64,000 nucleotides of DNA from Oscillospiraceae bacterium (GTDB lineage: Bacteria > Bacillota > Clostridia > Oscillospirales > Acutalibacteraceae), in NCBI GenBank assembly GCA_015066005.1, contig SVPF01000005.1:1-64000 (forward strand). Direction: 5' to 3'. Positions 25,396-35,363 of this stretch are shown here, piece after piece. The notes below the pieces were generated by a model, which was not told the origin of the DNA, ran no database searches, and was given only the letters and a program-made list of their open reading frames with translations. Every line of letters starts with the position of its first letter. Within the stretch, counting starts at the first letter, position 1. A program made the position numbers and the translations under genes.

Positions 25396-26283
25396 TTATT
25401 TTTCAACATAGGTTACCATTCTTCCGATTAACAAAAGAACCACACCTATAATAGCAAATATTATTACGAAATAAACATTTCCTAAAGCCGCACTATATTC
25501 AAAGTTAAGCTTTTTACCAAGGTCAAGTATGTATACCAGCAACGAATTTCCGTAATCGGTAAAGGTATCAACCAAGGTATAGATAACATTAACAAGCAAA
25601 ATCGGGGTTATCATAGGAAGAGTGATTTTGAAGAAAATCTCCCAAGAGGTTGCACCCTCAACCTTTGCCACCTCGTAAAGCTGGTCGGGCACGGTTTGAA
25701 GGGCAGCCAAAAACAAAATAATTTGAAGACCAGAATGCCAAGAAAGTTCAAATATATTGTTTACAATACCCATCATCGTACCAATTAAATCGGAATTAAG
25801 ACCGCTTTCCTCAAGCATATCAAAAATTGAACCCGATTCAAAAAGACCTGCCGCACGGGTGCCGTTAATAACCTCATTACTCATTTGGTCGCCTTGAATA
25901 ATAGAAATAACTATACCCGAACCAATAACAACAGGAAGAAAAAAAACCGTTCTTGCAAGGGCTCTACCGCGGAATTCCTGATTAAGAAGCACCGCAATAA
26001 AAAGAGAGAAACCAATAATAACGGGAACGGTTGTTACCATATCCTGTAGCTGTGCTGTAAGAAGCGGCAGAAATCTCGGGTCGGTATTAAAAGCAGTTTT
26101 ATAATGCTCTAAACCCACCAGAGTAATTTCTCCCGTCACTAAATCAAGATCACTAAATGAATATATAGTGGAGGTGATAAATGTTCGGAAAAACAGCGCA
26201 AACAGTCCGAGCAGCCAAGGTGCGAGAAATATATATCCGTATAATGATTTTTTTCGTTCATAAGACAATTTGCCTTTTTTCAC
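25396..26283 (-). CDS. Sugar ABC transporter permease (MalF type)
   Basis: A 295-residue permease with six transmembrane segments beginning SLYGYIFLAPWLLGLFALFF, the usual start of MalF-like proteins. The EAA loop YEVAKVEGATSWEIFFKITL lies near residues 208-227. The start is GTG at 26283, preceded by GAGGAGTGTTATC. It forms a heterodimeric channel with the 24386-25378 protein. This is the second permease pair in the operon and differs markedly from the first, so the locus probably imports two ligands or two size classes. It lies directly after the DUF5696 gene. Confidence 0.92.
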   Translation of the reverse strand: MKKGKLSYERKKSLYGYIFLAPWLLGLFALFFRTFITSTIYSFSDLDLVTGEITLVGLEHYKTAFNTDPRFLPLLTAQLQDMVTTVPVIIGFSLFIAVLLNQEFRGRALARTVFFLPVVIGSGIVISIIQGDQMSNEVINGTRAAGLFESGSIFDMLEESGLNSDLIGTMMGIVNNIFELSWHSGLQIILFLAALQTVPDQLYEVAKVEGATSWEIFFKITLPMITPILLVNVIYTLVDTFTDYGNSLLVYILDLGKKLNFEYSAALGNVYFVIIFAIIGVVLLLIGRMVTYVEK

Positions 26284-26322
26284 GATAACACTCCTCTTTG
26301 ATGTGTATATTTAACAAGGCCA

Positions 26323-28479
26323 TCACCCTGCCACGCTATAGCTCTTGGAGCCAAGGTCAACTGTTACAACCGTACCGTTTGCAAATTCGGCAACAATTGT
26401 ATTTTCATTTTCAGTATACCCAACAAGAGCACTGCCCTTGGTTTTGGCATTGACCTGATGCCAAGCAGAATACTGTCTTTCGGTCATTTCCTTAAAGCTT
26501 GCAAAATCAGCGCTGTAAAGATAATTAAGCTCAGTGCCGATAATCGGCTCGGTGTCCGAAAGGATAAAATTGTAACGAAGCGCAGAACCTGTTGCCAAAG
26601 CCTTTAAAAACATTGTTTCAGGTGAGCGATAAAGGTTGATAGATTCGGTGGAGTAGCTTATGCGGTCACCAAGCGCCATTTGTAAAAATGGATACGAGCC
26701 TGAGCATAAGTCATCATTACTGCTCTCAATCGGAATATCCGTAATGGCCGAGCAATATTTAATTGCATAGTCATTAGGTGATGACAATAATAGGCCTGTT
26801 TTCTTTGATGCCGAAGCTATTGCGGCTTCAATAGCAGCATGAGTATCTGCCAAGGTGCCACCGTTTGAATGGTCGTGGTAAGACATTGAACCAAGTGTTT
26901 CAGAGGAAAGACCGTCAATGTCAAGCTTATTGGAAGAAGCGGTCAGCTTGCCAACAACAGAATCAATTTTTGTATATTTCAAAAGAAGCTTTTTAGCAAC
27001 CTTTTTATTAACCATATGGGTGCTTTCGCGGTAATCATATAAACCGATAGGTGCGCCGTAGATGGTTTTAGAAGCTGTGAAAAAGCTGTTAACGGCAAAT
27101 GTATTTTTACTAAATGTAATGGGGTCAACATCAACGTACAAATTAACATCATTTGCAGAAACAGCCTTAAGCTGTGATTTGCTTATAACCTTAGAAATTA
27201 GCTTAATTTTAGTATCTAATGTACCTTTTTGCTGTTCCTTGGTGACATTTTTAAGGTTAATTGTAACACCCTTGAGCTTTTCGTTCTTAGCAAAGGAAAG
27301 GATGTCCTCCCCGCTGGAAATAACGCTTACCGCGGTGTAAGGGAAACCAAAGAAGCTTTTGGGCTCGTTAACAAAGCCAAAAATATCAATAATTGCCGAA
27401 TGGCTTTCGCCCTTTTGTGACTTTTCGGGAACAAGATATTCGCCGTAAAGCTTAGCTAAAGCTGGCATTGAAGCGGCTTCAAACATAAAGCTATAGCTTA
27501 CAGTAATATCACCCTCATACACATCCTCAGAAAAAACGCGGGTGCTTTGCGAAGCCATAGTTTGCTTATCGCCAATGATAGCAATATCACCTGCGCGATA
27601 GTCATAACTGAAATATGCATTTGCAAAGTTATTTGATTTACCTGCGGGGTTTGCGTTTACATAACCAACCGCGGCGCCCTTTTCGGGAATGGCCAAAATA
27701 CCGTTATCGCCATTTATAACTGCGAGATATGGGCAATTAATGTCATAGCCTGTTTTATCTTCAACCGAAAGCGTGGCTGAAAGGTCTCGGCCATATATAT
27801 GCTTAAAATAAACATTCGCATTTTTACGGGTGGTACCAAAATCAAGAACCTCGCCGCTACCGTCAGGTAAGATAATCATACCGTCGGTATTGGCTTCCCC
27901 CTTAATCATAAACGGAAGCACAGCAACCCTTAAAAGCATTGTTGCTTCAGGGGCTTCTTCCTTTATGGAGTTTGCCGGAATACTGCAATAAAGCTTGCCG
28001 TTTTCTAAAATAACCGAAAGACAAATTTCAATTTTTTGACTTTTAAGCACATATTTTATTAAAAAGCCGTTTTCTTTAGAATAAACGGTATAGTTCCCCT
28101 GCTTAACACAAACCGCATTGGAATTTTTGCGGCTTTCGGTCTTTTTAACGGGGTCCCAAAGTGTGAAAACCAAAGCTGCCTGCATTTCAATTTGCTGTGC
28201 TAAGGCAGTTTCGTCTTCTTTTGGGAAGCTTTCAGGGAAGGCATAGGTCTTTTCCCCTGTTTTTACATCCTCAACATAAAAGTTAGTCGTTTTGGGGTTC
28301 AAAAACAGCTTAAGACCCGAATCCTCACCCATAAGCTTGTATTCATCAGTTTTTTGTATTACCGAAAGCCCTGAAGTAACATCCACAGGCTTCTCAGTAG
28401 CACCGTAAACATTGATTGAAAGAACAATTGCCAAGCAAAGCACTAAAGCAAACACGCTTTTAATATTAAATTTTTTCAT
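26323..28479 (-). CDS. Exported DUF5696-family protein
   Basis: A 718-residue protein with a signal peptide (MKKFNIKSVFALVLCLAIVL, cleavage near NVYGAT) and no lipobox. The body is beta-rich with phrases such as LMGEDSGLKLFLNPKTTNF and GEVLDFG. The end contains a TIM-barrel-like region (for example SMSYHDHSNGGTLAD, LLSSPNDYAIKY). It matches the pattern of DUF5696 proteins that accompany sugar ABC permeases and Yip1-domain proteins in Paenibacillus and clostridia. The function is unknown; a TIM barrel outside the membrane suggests a glycosidase-like ligand handler. I start at the ATG at 28479 because the AGGGAG ribosome binding site lies inside the longer TTG-initiated frame. Confidence 0.72.
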   Translation of the reverse strand: MKKFNIKSVFALVLCLAIVLSINVYGATEKPVDVTSGLSVIQKTDEYKLMGEDSGLKLFLNPKTTNFYVEDVKTGEKTYAFPESFPKEDETALAQQIEMQAALVFTLWDPVKKTESRKNSNAVCVKQGNYTVYSKENGFLIKYVLKSQKIEICLSVILENGKLYCSIPANSIKEEAPEATMLLRVAVLPFMIKGEANTDGMIILPDGSGEVLDFGTTRKNANVYFKHIYGRDLSATLSVEDKTGYDINCPYLAVINGDNGILAIPEKGAAVGYVNANPAGKSNNFANAYFSYDYRAGDIAIIGDKQTMASQSTRVFSEDVYEGDITVSYSFMFEAASMPALAKLYGEYLVPEKSQKGESHSAIIDIFGFVNEPKSFFGFPYTAVSVISSGEDILSFAKNEKLKGVTINLKNVTKEQQKGTLDTKIKLISKVISKSQLKAVSANDVNLYVDVDPITFSKNTFAVNSFFTASKTIYGAPIGLYDYRESTHMVNKKVAKKLLLKYTKIDSVVGKLTASSNKLDIDGLSSETLGSMSYHDHSNGGTLADTHAAIEAAIASASKKTGLLLSSPNDYAIKYCSAITDIPIESSNDDLCSGSYPFLQMALGDRISYSTESINLYRSPETMFLKALATGSALRYNFILSDTEPIIGTELNYLYSADFASFKEMTERQYSAWHQVNAKTKGSALVGYTENENTIVAEFANGTVVTVDLGSKSYSVAG

Positions 28480-28503
28480 AAAAACCTGTTCTCCCTTCAA
28501 TTG

Positions 28504-30591
28504 TTATCGGTACATAATTTCGTTATAGATTGTTGCAAAGAAGGAAACTATTTGTTCCAAAAGACCAACAAGCAATACGCAAAGGAATATAAGCATTATA
28601 ACGCCAAGCACGGTAATAATAATGCTGAGCACAGACTTAGTAAAGCTATATTCGTGTATTGTTTTAAAGGCCGAAATAAGCAATATGCCGCTCCATAAGA
28701 AGCCGACTGCTGTGATAATGCTCATAAACATACCTTCATCAATAGTAATAAAGTAGCTAAGCATTACAGAAAGATAAGAGCATGCAACATAAGGTATAAG
28801 TGCATAGGCGGTACTGCAAGCAATTTCCTTAAACTTTCCCTTACCATCAAGCAAGGAGGTAATACACCAGTTAACCGTACAAAAAGCAACGAAAACAAAC
28901 AATAATGCGAAAAGAACAACAAGCATATTACCCTCTTCAATATTGTTGTAGTTAAAGGTAAACGCAGTTAATTGCCTTGTACAAATTAAAGAAATGAACA
29001 TAAACAGTAACACAACAAGAACAACCTTTGTGCTGAAGCGTTTATGATACTTCATTTCAAACAATGTGTCAGACGGGTGGAATAAAACCTGCATTGTGGT
29101 TGTATCCATAATCTTAAATTTAGGCTTAAACTTAAGTCTGATAATAGCAATTGCAAGCACTATAACAATAAGTGCAGTTGCAATGTAAGGAATAGATACA
29201 CGCAATAAATCGGCGCGGTATTCCTTAAATGCATCGGAATAACCGTCACGGCTGAAGGCAAGCTTGTAATATTTCATTGCCTTCTGGTATTCCCCTGCTT
29301 CAAAGGCAGCTTTGCCAAGACCGTCATACGCAAGCTCAAAGTTGCGGTTGCGGGTAATAATTTCTTCCCAAGCGGTAGCCGCTTCGGTATAGAAGCCGTC
29401 GTTGTAAAGCATAACGGCATTTTTAACCAGCACGCCATATTCGGTGGGAGAAAAAACAGTTAGGGTGTTTTTAACGGAATCAACAACAAGAATTTCATCA
29501 CCGATAACTTCAAGTGAGGTTGCTTTTGCAAAGCCATAGCCCACATTAGCGTTACCGCCAAATATATGCATAAGACGGCTTTCGGGGTCAAATTGGAAAA
29601 TTCTGCCGTTTTCCTGGTCAAGAATGTTAATAAAGCCGTCAGAATCTACCGCAATATCAACGAAGGTGTTGGTTGTCCAGATACCGTCCATTTTTTGACG
29701 CTCAAGGTCACCGAATTTACCCGTATGGCCTGAAATATTCCTTTCATAAACAGTTAAAACATTTTCACCCAAGGTGTTAAGGCGACAAACCTGATTTGCA
29801 GTAACCCCCTTTGTAACGGTATAAATAAAGTTATCGTCATCAATACAGAAGTTAGCATATTCAGTAGGAACATAACGCTTCATTTGGTCAATTTGTTCCT
29901 TACTCATAATTTGCTTCCAAAAATAGTCAAGCAAAACCTCCAAGGTGGCACTAACCTTGTTGCTACCGTAGTAGTTTAAAAACTCGCCTTCGGGAGAATA
30001 TGTAAGTGCACCGTAAACGAAGTTTTTAACAAGCACATAAACTGTGCCGGAATTGTTTACAAGCACCTTAATAGGTGTGTAAGTCATTTCGTCATTAAAA
30101 ATATCAGAAACGGGGCGTAAAAACTGTGAAAGCACTTCCCCGCTAAGACTACAGCGAAGCACACGCTGCTTTTCACTTTGTACAATGTATAAATTATCGT
30201 TTGCCACATAAACACCGTTGGGCTTTTCCAAGGCTTCGGGCTTGCCGTCAATAACAATAGTGTCAATTTGTCTTTCATAGCCATAGTTCTTATTAAGCAC
30301 AACTATGCGGTTGTTACCTGTATCGGCAATATATATTTTTTCATCCTTAGCATAAAAAATATCCTCAGGTGCGTTGAATGAACCGCAAGGTAATTCCTCA
30401 CCGCGAATTTGAAGCAAGGGCTCGTACCCTTCGGGAGCAGGGGTGGATACACCGTAAGCATCGTAATTATAGCCGTCGTACGAAAGGTCACTTGCGGCAA
30501 AAACAGTGGTTGACAACAAGCAAAGTATTATTAAAGAGCTGCAAACAACCTTAAAAAAGCGGGAAACTGAAGATAATTTAGTTTTCAGCAT
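28504..30591 (-). CDS. NHL-repeat/TPR/Yip1 membrane protein
   Basis: A 695-residue modular protein. It begins with a signal peptide (ending near TTVFAAS) and an extracellular six-bladed NHL-type propeller (about 40-385) with APEDIFYAKDEKIYIADTGNNRIVVL repeats. A TPR-like helical segment follows (about 390-440), a membrane helix near 455-475, then a cytoplasmic stretch and a C-terminal five-helix Yip1 domain (about 510-690). I chose the ATG at 30591, 11 nt after AAGGAG; an in-frame GTG at 30603 overlaps that site. Such NHL-Yip1 proteins recur next to DUF5696 and sugar permeases. They may sense ligand or organise the transporter; that is inference. Confidence 0.78.
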   Translation of the reverse strand: MLKTKLSSVSRFFKVVCSSLIILCLLSTTVFAASDLSYDGYNYDAYGVSTPAPEGYEPLLQIRGEELPCGSFNAPEDIFYAKDEKIYIADTGNNRIVVLNKNYGYERQIDTIVIDGKPEALEKPNGVYVANDNLYIVQSEKQRVLRCSLSGEVLSQFLRPVSDIFNDEMTYTPIKVLVNNSGTVYVLVKNFVYGALTYSPEGEFLNYYGSNKVSATLEVLLDYFWKQIMSKEQIDQMKRYVPTEYANFCIDDDNFIYTVTKGVTANQVCRLNTLGENVLTVYERNISGHTGKFGDLERQKMDGIWTTNTFVDIAVDSDGFINILDQENGRIFQFDPESRLMHIFGGNANVGYGFAKATSLEVIGDEILVVDSVKNTLTVFSPTEYGVLVKNAVMLYNDGFYTEAATAWEEIITRNRNFELAYDGLGKAAFEAGEYQKAMKYYKLAFSRDGYSDAFKEYRADLLRVSIPYIATALIVIVLAIAIIRLKFKPKFKIMDTTTMQVLFHPSDTLFEMKYHKRFSTKVVLVVLLFMFISLICTRQLTAFTFNYNNIEEGNMLVVLFALLFVFVAFCTVNWCITSLLDGKGKFKEIACSTAYALIPYVACSYLSVMLSYFITIDEGMFMSIITAVGFLWSGILLISAFKTIHEYSFTKSVLSIIITVLGVIMLIFLCVLLVGLLEQIVSFFATIYNEIMYR

Positions 30592-30599
30592 TTGCGTTA

Positions 30600-31496
30600 T
30601 CACTCCTTAATAGCGGCAAAGGCCATTGTTTCAACAACACGGTTTTGCGCAAAAATAAACAATAAAATCGGGGGTGTCATAAGTATAAGCGCCGCCGCCG
30701 ATGAAGCACCAACACGGGCAATACCGCCGCCGCTTACCTGACTTAAGGCTGTAGGAAGCGTTCTAAGGCTTTCGGTAAATACCATTGTGGATACTGATGT
30801 GTCGTTCCAAATCCCCTGGAATGAAAATATTACCAAGGTAAGCCAAGCAGGCTTAACATTAGGCATTACAATGTGCCAGTAAATCTTAAGCTCGTTATAA
30901 CCGTCAATACGGGCAGCTTCAATAATAGACATTGGAAGCTGTTCCATAAACTGCTTCATAAGAAATACACCGAGAGAGGTTGCCATATCGGGAAGAATAA
31001 GCGCAAACCATGTGTCAATCATTCCCAATTTAGCCATAACAAGATAACGGGGCAAGAAGGTTACCTGACCAACGAACATAAGCGCAACAACAACTATTTG
31101 GAAAATAGCTTCGCGGCCGGGGAATTTATGAAGCGCAAGCGGATAAGCGCAGGCACTGCATATAAGAATGTTGCCGACAGTTGAAACAGTTGTAATTATA
31201 ACACTGTTGAATAAATACCTTGGGAAAGGTACCCAAAGGTCGGAAATGTATTTGCCCAAATCCTGAAAGTTATCTAACGTAGGATTCTGTACCATAAACC
31301 TGGGCGGGAAAATAAAAATTTCTTCCATAGGCTTAAAGGCTGATACAATTGCGTACAAAAGAGGTAATGCCAGCACTGATGCCATAAGCAAAACAACAAC
31401 GGTAATAGCAATATTGCCGCCAACACTTCGTGAGAAGTGCTTACTGCTGCGTGAGGTTAAGGATGAGAGCTTAAAAAGCTTTTTTATTTTAGTCAT
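30600..31496 (-). CDS. Carbohydrate ABC transporter permease (MalG type), second pair
   Basis: A 298-residue BPD_transp_1 permease with a basic N-terminus, six helices, and the EAA loop IEAARIDGYNELKIYWHIVM near residues 196-215. It is separated from the partner permease stop by one nucleotide, a sign of coupling. It is only distantly similar to the MalG-type permease at 24386-25378. The cytoplasmic loop is complete, so it should dock an ATPase supplied from elsewhere. It forms a channel with the 31498-32406 protein. Confidence 0.93.
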   Translation of the reverse strand: MTKIKKLFKLSSLTSRSSKHFSRSVGGNIAITVVVLLMASVLALPLLYAIVSAFKPMEEIFIFPPRFMVQNPTLDNFQDLGKYISDLWVPFPRYLFNSVIITTVSTVGNILICSACAYPLALHKFPGREAIFQIVVVALMFVGQVTFLPRYLVMAKLGMIDTWFALILPDMATSLGVFLMKQFMEQLPMSIIEAARIDGYNELKIYWHIVMPNVKPAWLTLVIFSFQGIWNDTSVSTMVFTESLRTLPTALSQVSGGGIARVGASSAAALILMTPPILLFIFAQNRVVETMAFAAIKE

Positions 31497-31497
31497 T

Positions 31498-32406
31498 TTA
31501 TCTGCCCACCCTATTCAGTACTTTAGTAATAAGTGACTTGGTAACTACCATAAACAAGAAAAGTGTTGTAGCCAAAGCGCAGGCATAACCCATTTCATAG
31601 CGGACGTTACCATAGTCCTTTATGTGTGTAACGATAGTTTCCGCACTGTAGGAAACACTTGGGAAGCCCGCAAGCGCTTCGGGAACAGCCGAAACCGAGA
31701 ATGAAGAAACAATTTGCATAATAGCCGCAAACAAAAGCTGAGATTTCATACAAGGAAGTGTGATATACCACATTTCTTGGAAGCGGTTGCTTATACCGTC
31801 AATATAACCTGCTTCGTAAAGACCGCCGTCAACACCCTGAAGACCTGCGATAAAGGTAAGGAAGCCTGTACCGAAGGACAACCAAAGCTGTACGAAAATA
31901 CAAAGCGGAAGAACATAGTCGGCATCGTTAAACCAACCGATAGGCTCGTTAATAAAACCGAACTTCATTAAAAAGCCGTTCAAAAGACCGTATGCATCGG
32001 CACTGAACACGAACTTCCAAATTGTGTAAACCTGACCTGAAAGCACGGGTGCATAGAAAAGAACTGTCAAAAAGCTTCTGATAGGCTTTGGATAATCGTT
32101 AATTATCCAAGCAAAGAAGAAGCAAAGAATAAAGCTGATAGGACCCGTTACAACTGCAAATATAAATGTGTTTTTAATTGCAATTAAGAATACGTCATCA
32201 TCAAGAATCATTCTTACATAATTGTCCCAGCCGACAAATTCAGGCATTGTAAAAATGTTAAACTGTGTAAAGCTTAAAACAATTGCTATAAGAACAGGTA
32301 TGATTGTGAATATAGAGAAGAGTATTAAAAACGGAGTCATAAGCGCATAGCTTTGCCAATTCTTACGCATTAACTGTAAAACACCTTGATTATTTCGTTT
32401 TTTCAA
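31498..32406 (-). CDS. Sugar ABC transporter permease (MalF type), second pair
   Basis: A 302-residue permease with six membrane segments beginning SYALMTPFLILFSIFTIIPV. The EAA loop YEAGYIDGISNRFQEMWYIT lies near residues 200-219. The start is TTG at 32406, preceded by AAGGAGGAGAGTAAATC. It is followed within 1 nt by its MalG partner and preceded by a large solute-binding protein, making a standard binding protein-permease-permease order. The missing component is the ATPase, usually a shared MsmK-type protein in Firmicutes. Confidence 0.93.
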   Translation of the reverse strand: MKKRNNQGVLQLMRKNWQSYALMTPFLILFSIFTIIPVLIAIVLSFTQFNIFTMPEFVGWDNYVRMILDDDVFLIAIKNTFIFAVVTGPISFILCFFFAWIINDYPKPIRSFLTVLFYAPVLSGQVYTIWKFVFSADAYGLLNGFLMKFGFINEPIGWFNDADYVLPLCIFVQLWLSFGTGFLTFIAGLQGVDGGLYEAGYIDGISNRFQEMWYITLPCMKSQLLFAAIMQIVSSFSVSAVPEALAGFPSVSYSAETIVTHIKDYGNVRYEMGYACALATTLFLFMVVTKSLITKVLNRVGR

Positions 32407-32424
32407 GATTTACTCTCCTCCTTT

Positions 32425-35271
32425 CTATTCAAGACCGAATTCTTTACGCTTACGAATAATTTCGTCGTTGGTCTTATCATTCCAGTAATTTAAAATTTCG
32501 CGAGGATTTTCGTTATTGTAAACAACTTCCTTAAAGGCGTTGTCAATATTTCTTGAAGAATAATAACCACCGGGGATTTCTTCAAGCTCATAAACATTTT
32601 CAAACTGACTAAGCAGCATTTCAAGCTCAACGCCCGACCACGGAATTTGCTTTACAGCCTCTGCTTTACAGGGAGCGTAACGAGATGCAGGACCAAGCAC
32701 CGATTCAATTTGTCGGCCATAGGTACCCTGTGTATCAGCATCGGTCCACCACTTCATAAATTCCCAAGCGCTGTCTTGATTTTTGGCGCCGCGAAGCATT
32801 ACGCAAGCAGTGCCTGCACCAACCTGTGAACGATTTAAGGTGCCATCCTCGTTAACGGTTGCGGGAATGGGGGCCATTGCCCAAAGGCCACGAATTTCAG
32901 GTGCCGCAACGTAAAGCTGGTTATAGAAGGTGTATTTAGAAATGGTAAGGGGCATTTCACCGCTGCGGAAACGGTTAAAGTCATTCTTTTCAACGTCGAA
33001 GCCGTAAAGGGTGTAGAATTCGGTCCACATCTTAAATGTCTTATAGCCCACTTCACCCGAAAGATTTGTTGAACGCAAATCGTCGGCATAAAGTCTTACG
33101 CCGTTTTGTAAAAGAAGTGTCGGGAAAATTGAATGTGAGCCTACACCGCTGCTTACAGCTTCGGAAGCGCTCATACTTGAATAAGGAATACCCATATTCA
33201 TATTATTTCTCTGAAGCACTTCTGCAATGTAATAGAACTCATCCCAAGTTTTAGGGGGTGTAATACCAAGCTCGTTAAATATGTCAGTTCTGTAGAACAT
33301 CATATAAAAGGTCTTGGTTTCAGGCAATGCATAGCAGTCACCGTTAAAGTGGTAAGGAATAAGGTCGGTTTCAGTATAGGTTGCCGCCACGTCCTTATAA
33401 TCCTTAAACTTGCTGATGGGAAGCACGGCTTCACGAAGCGCAAGGTTAACAGGCTGACCACGGCTGATATTAATAGCAACGTCAGGGCCCTTGCCTGCCA
33501 TTACAGCCTGAACAAGCGCTGAAGAAATTGCAAAGTTAACAGCAATTCCCTTATTCTTTGAAAAATCGCTGTCAATCATACTTTTAACAACTTCAGCCTG
33601 GTCACGACCTGAGCTCATCCAAACGGTTATAACCTCGTCAGTGTCGTAAACGTTACCAACTGAGGAATAATCGGTTACGAATGACATTAGGAAGGATTTA
33701 ACCAAGAACCAAGCAGATTCAAAGAAGTTATATTCATCCTTTGGAAGCTCTGTGCCGTAGCCGTTTATGTAAAGCTTATCAATTTCAAGGGGTTGCTCAC
33801 GGTTGTCCATAACCCAAGTAGCAAGTGATGATATATTGGTTTCAAAGGTTGAAAGGCGTGAAGGGATACTGTGGGGGCTTTCAACAAAGTCATCAAGCTG
33901 ATAATAAATTTGGGTAATGGTTGCGGTTTCACCGCCTGCAACACCTGTTTTTTCAATAAACTGTTTTTCGCATCTTTTAAGCACTGTAGATACAAGACGC
34001 ATATTATCCATAAGGTCAGGTATCATTTCATCCAAGTAATAGTCACGGTAAATATCGGGTGCGGTACCGGTAATCATAATGATTTTACGGTACATTTCAC
34101 TTAGCTTATAAACCGCATCGTCAACCTCAGAAATAAGCTTAGCCATATCACCTGTAGTTACCGACATTTCAATAGTGTGTGTTCCCTTTTCAAAATAAAA
34201 ATAATAGGCGTCACTGCCGCCAAGGGAAACCCTTTTCCATTTGCGGCTATAGCTAAAGGCCTGATCGGCCATTTCATTAAAGGGATATTCGCCATCAATT
34301 TTGATTCTTCTGTGAGAATCCATACCGTTGTTAATATCCTGAAGATAGCGCATACCAATTGAATAGTAGCCGCTTTCTTCTATTTCAAATTCCCAGGTTA
34401 AAGCCTGTGAGGGATAAACCCAATTTTCGCCGCCGATAGTATTAAGTCGAACAAGGCTTGGGTTTGAAGGTGTAGTATTGGGGTTATTCATAACGCTTAA
34501 GGGGTAAAGCATTGAAGAAGTAGTATATTTAGCGTGTTCAGCCTCAATTACAATAGGCTTTGCCGAAACCTTGCCTGCATCGGTAGGCGCAGTATACGAA
34601 GGCAATGCGGCATCGTTAAAAATACGAACCTCGGCAATTGCCATTTTTTCTCTTTGAAGTGTAAAGGAAAGCTCGTGTTCACCCTTAGAAAGATAAAAAC
34701 CGTAAGGCTTTTCAAGAATACCCTCAGCATCCTCAATTACATATTCCTTCCACATTTGAACTTCGGTTTGGTCGGGGCGAAGCTCGTTACCACGGTTGTC
34801 CTGTGGGAAATCACCCTCGGCAATTTGGAATACGCGAGGAAGAATAAGCTTTTTCATACCGTCAAAGCAGGTTTTACCGTCAATTTCAAAAGTGTATTCA
34901 ATATCTGAACCGTTGGCGATAATTGCAGCGTAGGTAAGCGAAATATTGTAAAAACCGCTTTGCTTTACGTTAGCCTTAACGGTAAGCTTGTCACCTGTAT
35001 TTTCAAGCACTACTGCATTCTTTTCCAAAATACACTCAATGCCGAGCTTTGAAGGCTCGGCAAAAAGTGTAGCATCAATTTCAATGTTTTCTTCGGGGCA
35101 ATTTGTTATGTCCTCCCCGAGTTGTTCTAAATAAGCATAATATGTACCCTGCTTTGCGGGTAGCTTTTCAGACTTTTCTTCATTGTCAGACGCACTTACA
35201 AAGACAACAGGTAACATAACCGTTGCTACAATTGTAATAGCAAGTGCAAAAGAAGTCAGTTTTTTTAGCAC
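32425..35271 (-). CDS. Giant extracellular solute-binding protein with N-terminal carbohydrate-binding-like domains
   Basis: A 948-residue exported protein. The start is GTG at 35271, 8 nt after GGGAG; the longer ATG frame places that site inside the gene. It has a signal peptide (cleavage near FVSASDN) but no lipobox cysteine. Two beta-sandwich, CBM35/CBM6-like units lie at about 40-225 and 245-385 (each with an IEAEHAKYT- or KQSGFYNISLTY-like phrase), then a helical linker (about 390-520). The C-terminal SBP_bac_1 domain (about 545-948) has VITVWMSSGRD, GKGPDVAINISRGQPVN and PKTWDEFYYIAEVLQ. Ordinary sugar-binding proteins are about 400-450 residues, so this is a large fusion. It probably captures polysaccharide or long oligosaccharides for the 30600-32406 permeases. 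Confidence 0.82.
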   Translation of the reverse strand: MLKKLTSFALAITIVATVMLPVVFVSASDNEEKSEKLPAKQGTYYAYLEQLGEDITNCPEENIEIDATLFAEPSKLGIECILEKNAVVLENTGDKLTVKANVKQSGFYNISLTYAAIIANGSDIEYTFEIDGKTCFDGMKKLILPRVFQIAEGDFPQDNRGNELRPDQTEVQMWKEYVIEDAEGILEKPYGFYLSKGEHELSFTLQREKMAIAEVRIFNDAALPSYTAPTDAGKVSAKPIVIEAEHAKYTTSSMLYPLSVMNNPNTTPSNPSLVRLNTIGGENWVYPSQALTWEFEIEESGYYSIGMRYLQDINNGMDSHRRIKIDGEYPFNEMADQAFSYSRKWKRVSLGGSDAYYFYFEKGTHTIEMSVTTGDMAKLISEVDDAVYKLSEMYRKIIMITGTAPDIYRDYYLDEMIPDLMDNMRLVSTVLKRCEKQFIEKTGVAGGETATITQIYYQLDDFVESPHSIPSRLSTFETNISSLATWVMDNREQPLEIDKLYINGYGTELPKDEYNFFESAWFLVKSFLMSFVTDYSSVGNVYDTDEVITVWMSSGRDQAEVVKSMIDSDFSKNKGIAVNFAISSALVQAVMAGKGPDVAINISRGQPVNLALREAVLPISKFKDYKDVAATYTETDLIPYHFNGDCYALPETKTFYMMFYRTDIFNELGITPPKTWDEFYYIAEVLQRNNMNMGIPYSSMSASEAVSSGVGSHSIFPTLLLQNGVRLYADDLRSTNLSGEVGYKTFKMWTEFYTLYGFDVEKNDFNRFRSGEMPLTISKYTFYNQLYVAAPEIRGLWAMAPIPATVNEDGTLNRSQVGAGTACVMLRGAKNQDSAWEFMKWWTDADTQGTYGRQIESVLGPASRYAPCKAEAVKQIPWSGVELEMLLSQFENVYELEEIPGGYYSSRNIDNAFKEVVYNNENPREILNYWNDKTNDEIIRKRKEFGLE

Positions 35272-35363
35272 AAAAATATCTCCCTTCATCTTACCGTGGG
35301 TCAGCTTTTTAATTACCTAACCCACTGTGCGTCTTACATAAGACATTTTAGGGTCTAAAGTAA

